Assembly: GCA_027858145.1 (NCBI GenBank) | Contig: JAQIDF010000071.1 | Coordinates: 1 to 11,799, forward strand | Direction: 5' to 3' | Origin: Prolixibacteraceae bacterium | GTDB lineage: Bacteria > Bacteroidota > Bacteroidia > Bacteroidales > Prolixibacteraceae | Length of the DNA stretch: 11,799 nucleotides | Shown: positions 8,555 through 11,799 of the stretch, piece by piece | Layout: each line of letters opens with the position of its first letter | Position numbering within the stretch: position 1 is the stretch's first letter | Translations under genes and position numbers: made by a program | The notes under the pieces: generated by a model | Told to the model about the DNA's origin: nothing | Databases searched by the model: none | Seen by the model: the letters and a program-made list of their open reading frames with translations, nothing else

Positions 8555-10084
8555 TTAACTTTTTGTGGGGGTTGAGTCGTCTTTAACAAAAATTACGGCA
8601 ACTGCTGCTATAGCCATTGATACGCCACCAAAAACCAGTGCATAAATGGCTTCGCCGTTAAAAAAATCTTTTACCAGGAATCCCAGGATCGTTGCTGCCA
8701 GAATTTGGGGCAGTACAAGAAAAAAGTTGAATATTCCCATATAAACCCCCATTTTATGCGAAGGCAGTGATCCGGTAAGAATGGCATACGGCAACGACAA
8801 AATTGAAGCCCAGGCAATGCCAATTCCAATCATTGGTATCCAGAGTAAATCAATATCATTGAAAAGGTAAATTGATGCTAAGCCGGCTGCACCCAGTAGT
8901 AAACAAAAAGCATGGGTGAGTTTTCGGCTGGTATATTTTGCCAGTACCGGCAACAAGAAAGCAACAAGGGCAGCAACACCACTGTAAAGACCAAATAATA
9001 CGCCTACCCAGTCGGCCCCTTCGTTGTATAAAGCCGAGTTTGTATCGCTTGTGCCCAGAATATGGCTGGTTACACCAGCCGTGGTATATATCCACATGGC
9101 AAAAAGCCCCATCCAGGTAAAAAACTGAACAACCGCTAGTTGGCGCATGGTAAGTGGCATACGCAGCAAATCGGAAAACACTTCAACCAGTACATTTTTA
9201 TTTTGCCCCCTGTTCTTTAACCAAATAGAAAAGAACATTAGTATGGCAAAAAATACAAATATTCCGCCTATAATGTAAAGCTCCTTTTCAAGTTCAAAGA
9301 AATAAGTAAGCAATAATACGGTCAGTCCGATAATACCAAATATCACCCCTGTTTTAGAAAACTTTGAATTCGCAACCGGCAAGTCATAGTGCTCATCATC
9401 AGAATCCTCATCACCACGCCCTGCTTTTTCAGCCCGTTCATATTCTTTTAATTGTTCAGGCGAATATTCTTTAGTGGTTAAAATGGTAACCATTACCGAT
9501 ATAAAAAACACTGCTCCACCAATGTAGAAAGCCCACTTTACCGACGGGGGCACCTGCCCTTCAATTTCGGCAACATTAGGAATGTTAAGCCAATTAGTTA
9601 GCATGTAAGGCAATGCCGAAGCAACAACGGCTCCCAGTCCAATAAAAAAGCTCTGCATGGCAAAGCCCATGGTACGCTGATCGTTAGGCAGCATATCACC
9701 CACAAAAGCCCTGAAAGGCTCCATCGAAATGTTAATCGAGGCATCCATTATCCATAGCATACCGGCAGCAACCCACAAAACAGGTGAATTGGGCATCACA
9801 AACAATGCCAGCGATGCCAGTATTGCACCAGCTAGAAAGAATGGCCGACGCCGGCCTAAACGGTTCCAGGTTTTATCACTGTAGTGACCTACTATGGGTT
9901 GAATAATTAATCCAGTAATGGGTGCGGCAATCCATAATATTGCCAGGTTATCGATTTCAGCTCCCAGCGTTTGAAATATACGGCTTACATTGGCATTTTG
10001 CAGGGCAAATCCAAACTGAATACCCAGAAATCCGAAACTCATGTTCCAGATTTGCCAAAAGCTGAGACGTGGCTTTTTACTCAT
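8555..10084 (-). CDS. MFS sugar transporter, SLC45/SUT-like, probable maltose importer
   Basis: This 509-residue inner-membrane carrier has about 12 hydrophobic segments. The first cytoplasmic loop carries GHYSDKTWNRLGRRRPF (66-82); the RRRPF ending is characteristic of the SLC45/plant sucrose transporter branch, which includes bacterial proton-coupled maltose and sucrose carriers. MEPFRAFVGDMLP (121-133) is a second family-like stretch. A central cytoplasmic loop (about 203-245) is strongly charged, with an acidic patch GDEDSDDEHYD (224-234). I chose the ATG at 10084; an in-frame TTG at 10090 adds only two residues, and the family usually begins M-x-K-K-P-R-L-S-F. It is the first gene of the operon, about 117 bases after the predicted transcription start. 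Maltose as substrate is inferred from the maltose phosphorylase and phosphoglucomutase downstream; glucose or short dextrins are possible. Confidence 0.88.
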   Translation of the reverse strand: MSKKPRLSFWQIWNMSFGFLGIQFGFALQNANVSRIFQTLGAEIDNLAILWIAAPITGLIIQPIVGHYSDKTWNRLGRRRPFFLAGAILASLALFVMPNSPVLWVAAGMLWIMDASINISMEPFRAFVGDMLPNDQRTMGFAMQSFFIGLGAVVASALPYMLTNWLNIPNVAEIEGQVPPSVKWAFYIGGAVFFISVMVTILTTKEYSPEQLKEYERAEKAGRGDEDSDDEHYDLPVANSKFSKTGVIFGIIGLTVLLLTYFFELEKELYIIGGIFVFFAILMFFSIWLKNRGQNKNVLVEVFSDLLRMPLTMRQLAVVQFFTWMGLFAMWIYTTAGVTSHILGTSDTNSALYNEGADWVGVLFGLYSGVAALVAFLLPVLAKYTSRKLTHAFCLLLGAAGLASIYLFNDIDLLWIPMIGIGIAWASILSLPYAILTGSLPSHKMGVYMGIFNFFLVLPQILAATILGFLVKDFFNGEAIYALVFGGVSMAIAAVAVIFVKDDSTPTKS

Positions 10085-10207
10085 CTTCAAGTATGTTTTA
10101 TAAATGAATTAATGACGTATCAAAATACGCCTGACTAAGTGTAGTTTTAATCAAAAGATGTGAGAATTGCCAATGACAATTCCTGTTAAGAAGCACAATT
10201 ACCAATT
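10084..10207 (-). other. Predicted 5' leader of the operon, about 117 bases
   Basis: The stretch between the predicted start site (near 10202) and the transporter ATG has no open frame that looks like a leader peptide. It contains one perfect inverted repeat, GAATTG 10164-10169 and CAATTC 10177-10182 with a 7-base spacer, and further AATTG/CAATT words near 10198-10207. The hairpin would be only 6 bp, mostly A/T, and has no U run. I recognise no riboswitch class in it. Confidence 0.3.
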
Positions 10208-10239
10208 CAAAAGTAGTAAATGTTAGAATAAGGTGCAAA
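10208..10239 (-). promoter_or_regulatory. Bacteroidota-type promoter of the maltodextrin operon
   Basis: On the minus strand the -33 element TTTG (complement of 10236-10239) is followed after 20 bp by TACTTTTG (complement of 10208-10215). The latter is a full match to the Bacteroidota -7 consensus TAnnTTTG. It is the only full match on this strand in the gap between lacI and the transporter gene. Transcription would start near 10202. The -33 element sits inside a GCAAAC word (10235-10240), the same six bases found in the operator half-sites upstream. Confidence 0.65.
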
Positions 10240-10293
10240 CTCCTTTCTCCATGAAAAGTCTGTTATACGCAGCTTTCAGTGCCTACAACAGGT

Positions 10294-10321
10294 CTGCAAA
10301 CACCATTTCAAACGTTTGCGG
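10294..10321. promoter_or_regulatory. LacI-type operator upstream of the catabolic operon (composite site)
   Basis: The core CAAACGTTTG (10309-10318) is a perfect palindrome with the central CG common in LacI-family operators. Its right arm continues as TTTGCGG, identical to the site near susC; the left arm diverges (TTT for CCG), so 13 of 16 bases match that site. A half-site CTGCAAACA starts at 10294, exactly 12 bp left of the 16-bp frame. The palindrome centre lies about 110 bp upstream of the predicted transcription start, which is compatible with an activator or with looping but is far for simple steric repression. It also lies 27 bases past the lacI stop codon. Confidence 0.75.
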
Positions 10322-10348
10322 TGTTGTTGCATAAAAACTTGAAAAAAA

Positions 10349-11362
10349 TTACAAAGTAGAATTACGTACAATCAGTTCCGTATCAACAACATGCCTTACC
10401 GGCTTAAAATCATCCAACCCGTTGTTGATACGATATAATAAAACCTCTCCGGCTTTTTTACCCATTTCATATCCGTTTTGGTCGACAGTGGTTAACGGAG
10501 GATCGCTTAGCAATGCATTTTGCCCGTTACCAAAACCGGCAAGTCCGATATCTTCAGGAACCCTGATCTTGTTTTTGCGAAGCATTCTCAAAGCACCCAG
10601 CGCGGTAAGATCGTTAACCGCGAAGATACCATCTGGAAGTTTATTTGACCGAATGATCTTTTCAATCGCTTCTCCGGCACTTTCAAACTTGTCGGCATAA
10701 TAAATCTGGTCTTCACTAAAAGGTAATCCATGGTTGAAAAGGGCATCCTGAAATCCTTTCCTTCGTTTGTAACCAATTTCAAGATTCTGAGGTGCTGCCA
10801 GATGGATCAATTTTTTGTAACCCCGGCTAATTAAGTACTCGGTAACATTAAAAGCCGCAGCATAATCATCAATTACAATTTGATCGCACGGGAAAGCATC
10901 GGTACTCCGATCGAAAAAGACCACAGGAATATTGTTCTCCTGAAAAAAACTCAAGTGGCGAAAATCACGTGTTTCTTTTGATATCGAAACCAACAATCCA
11001 TCTACCCTGTTTGAATACAACATATTGGCATTCGATTTTTCACGATCATACAATTCATTGCTCTGGCATATCATAATATTATAGCCCGAATCGTAAGCTA
11101 CATCTTCGATACCACTAATTACCGATGAAAAAAAGAAATGAACGGTTTCGGGAATAATAACACCAATGGTTTTGCTTTTTGAATGCTTTAAACTCAACGC
11201 AACAGCGTTAGGCTGATAATTAAGCTTTTGAGCTAATTCTTTGACTGCATTTTTAGTGTCAGAGCTAATATCGGGATGATCTTTCAAAGCCCTTGATACT
11301 GTAGATGGGGAAATGCCTAATTCACGGGCAATATCTTTTATTGTTATTTGATTACTTCTCAT
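10349..11362 (-). CDS. LacI-family transcriptional regulator, probable maltodextrin regulator
   Basis: This 337-residue protein has a normal LacI/GalR layout. The helix-turn-helix is at about 6-26, with recognition helix SPSTVSRAL. A hinge follows around PNAVALSLKH (51-60), where Leu58 is in the usual minor-groove leucine position. A periplasmic-binding-protein-like effector domain runs from about 64 (TIGVIIPE), with FAVNDLTALGAL (247-258) and IGLAGFGN (272-279) typical of its second half. The effector is unknown; maltose, a maltodextrin or a glucose phosphate would fit the locus. The gene lies between the divergent susC-like gene and the operon, and matching operators flank it on both sides, so it very likely binds both and may control itself. 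The classical Bacteroides sus locus uses SusR, a membrane sensor-regulator that is not seen here. The start ATG lacks a clear Shine-Dalgarno sequence. Confidence 0.9.
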   Translation of the reverse strand: MRSNQITIKDIARELGISPSTVSRALKDHPDISSDTKNAVKELAQKLNYQPNAVALSLKHSKSKTIGVIIPETVHFFFSSVISGIEDVAYDSGYNIMICQSNELYDREKSNANMLYSNRVDGLLVSISKETRDFRHLSFFQENNIPVVFFDRSTDAFPCDQIVIDDYAAAFNVTEYLISRGYKKLIHLAAPQNLEIGYKRRKGFQDALFNHGLPFSEDQIYYADKFESAGEAIEKIIRSNKLPDGIFAVNDLTALGALRMLRKNKIRVPEDIGLAGFGNGQNALLSDPPLTTVDQNGYEMGKKAGEVLLYRINNGLDDFKPVRHVVDTELIVRNSTL

Positions 11363-11734
11363 AGATACAGGTTAGAAATTTAAAGATAGCAATTTTATAT
11401 TTTATTATGAAGGTTGCATGCAAATAAAACTATCAACATAATACGACACTCTTTTAATGTGTATTATTAACGCCATGTTGAATAACATATTTACCGCAAA
11501 CGATTCCGCAAACGTTTGCGGTTTTTTTTTGGACTTAACCTTCTGTTTTTATTGGATTTTGTGCTTCGGAATGCTTTATATTGGCAAAAGTTTTAATCAA
11601 AACCGACAAAGAGAAAAGCCAATTACCATTTTTCAAATTGTCATTCTTTAACAAAAAAACACAATAATTATTTGAAAAAAATCTTGAAATAAAAAAGATG
11701 TATTACACATTACTAAACATTAAAACAAGGACAA
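11363..11734. other. Divergent intergenic region between lacI and susC-like gene
   Basis: This is 372 AT-rich bases with no convincing gene. It holds the composite operator at 11494-11521, a T run directly after it (11522-11530), and a 10-bp perfect palindrome TTGCATGCAA at 11414-11423, about 50 bp upstream of the lacI start. Neither strand has a full TAnnTTTG match. The nearest for the plus strand is TATATTGG (11577-11584, one mismatch), with a TTTG only 15 bp upstream of it (11558-11561). The stretch from 11585 to the susC-like start contains only A-rich leader sequence. Confidence 0.7.
11494..11521. promoter_or_regulatory. LacI-type operator between lacI and susC-like gene (composite site)
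   Basis: CCGCAAACGTTTGCGG at 11506-11521 is a perfect 16-bp palindrome of LacI-family form. A 9-bp copy of its left arm, CCGCAAACG, lies at 11494-11502, exactly 12 bp to the left. The same arrangement and spacing recur at 10294-10321. The palindrome centre is about 150 bp upstream of lacI and about 220 bp upstream of the susC-like start, so it could serve either direction. A perfect 16-bp palindrome placed beside a LacI-family gene makes this the strongest operator candidate in the window. Confidence 0.85.
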
Positions 11735-11799
11735 ATGAGATCTAAATTTGCAAAATTACGTATCGCTTTACTAATGCTTGCAATGGTTTTGGTGCAAAC
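11735..11799 (+). CDS. susC: Start of an exported protein, probably SusC-like TonB-dependent receptor (truncated)
   Basis: An ATG at 11735 opens a frame that runs off the window end after 21 complete codons. The peptide starts MRSKFAKLRIALLMLAMVLV: a short basic start followed by a hydrophobic core, that is, a signal peptide. AAGG stands a few bases before the ATG. The divergent position beside the LacI gene, the shared operator and the SusA/SusB genes make a SusC-type outer-membrane maltodextrin receptor the most likely identity, probably followed by susD outside the window. No receptor domain is visible yet, so the name depends on context. Confidence 0.6.
   Translation, partial: MRSKFAKLRIALLMLAMVLVQ

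Noticed and set aside
11506..11530. Palindrome followed by nine T residues, resembling a plus-strand intrinsic terminator
   Set aside because: No plus-strand gene lies upstream to terminate, the palindrome has no natural loop (folding leaves only a 6-bp stem with a 4-base loop), and the same sequence recurs at 10306-10321 without a T run. An operator explains both copies better.
11457..11651. Open frame of 64 codons in the lacI-susC intergenic region
   Set aside because: It runs straight through the operator palindrome and the T run, its composition follows the AT-rich DNA, and no start signal or family pattern is visible.
11743..11750. TAAATTTG, a full match to the Bacteroidota -7 consensus on the plus strand
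   Set aside because: It lies inside the first codons of the susC-like gene, downstream of its start, so it cannot drive that gene; AT-rich coding sequence explains it.
1..11799. Search for CRISPR arrays, tRNA or rRNA genes, insertion sequences and phage or defence genes
   Set aside because: No spaced direct-repeat array, transposase-like frame, terminal inverted repeats or tRNA-like cloverleaf was noticed by reading; the coding space is filled by metabolic genes.

Overview
The window is a malto-oligosaccharide (starch/maltodextrin) utilisation locus of the Sus type from a Bacteroidota bacterium. The evidence is SusA-like and SusB-like (GH97) enzymes, a promoter of the Bacteroidota form (TTTG, 20 bp, TAnnTTTG), weak Shine-Dalgarno sequences with A-rich leaders, and what looks like the first codons of a SusC-type receptor at the right edge. 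The protein style suggests the Marinilabiliales/Prolixibacteraceae side of the phylum, but this is an impression and was not tested.

Layout. At the left edge (1-81, + strand) is the last part of a RecX-like protein. It is followed by an intrinsic terminator (79-121) that serves the genes arriving from the other direction. From about 10090 down to 146, six minus-strand genes are packed with gaps of 2 to 45 bases and form one likely operon. In transcription order they are an MFS/SLC45-like maltose transporter, beta-phosphoglucomutase, a GH65 maltose phosphorylase, a SusA-like GH13 neopullulanase, a SusB-like GH97 alpha-glucosidase and a short lipoprotein GH13 alpha-amylase. A 258-base control region (10091-10348) separates the operon from a LacI-family regulator (10349-11362, also minus). 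A 372-base intergenic region then leads to the start of a divergent plus-strand gene (11735 onward, cut by the window), probably susC.

How they work together (inference from families and order). The receptor to the right would bring maltodextrins across the outer membrane. The lipoprotein amylase and the two exported hydrolases would shorten them. The MFS carrier would import maltose or glucose. In the cytoplasm the GH65 enzyme would split maltose with phosphate into glucose and beta-glucose 1-phosphate, and beta-phosphoglucomutase would turn the latter into glucose 6-phosphate. Periplasmic hydrolysis and cytoplasmic phosphorolysis are thus encoded in one transcript.

Regulation. The two non-coding regions flanking the LacI gene carry closely matching operators: a 16-bp site built on CAAACGTTTG with a GCAAAC half-site exactly 12 bp to its left. 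One lies between lacI and susC and the other upstream of the catabolic operon's promoter. This shared composite operator is the most interesting non-coding signal I found. No previously undescribed enzyme system is evident; the genes belong to known families.
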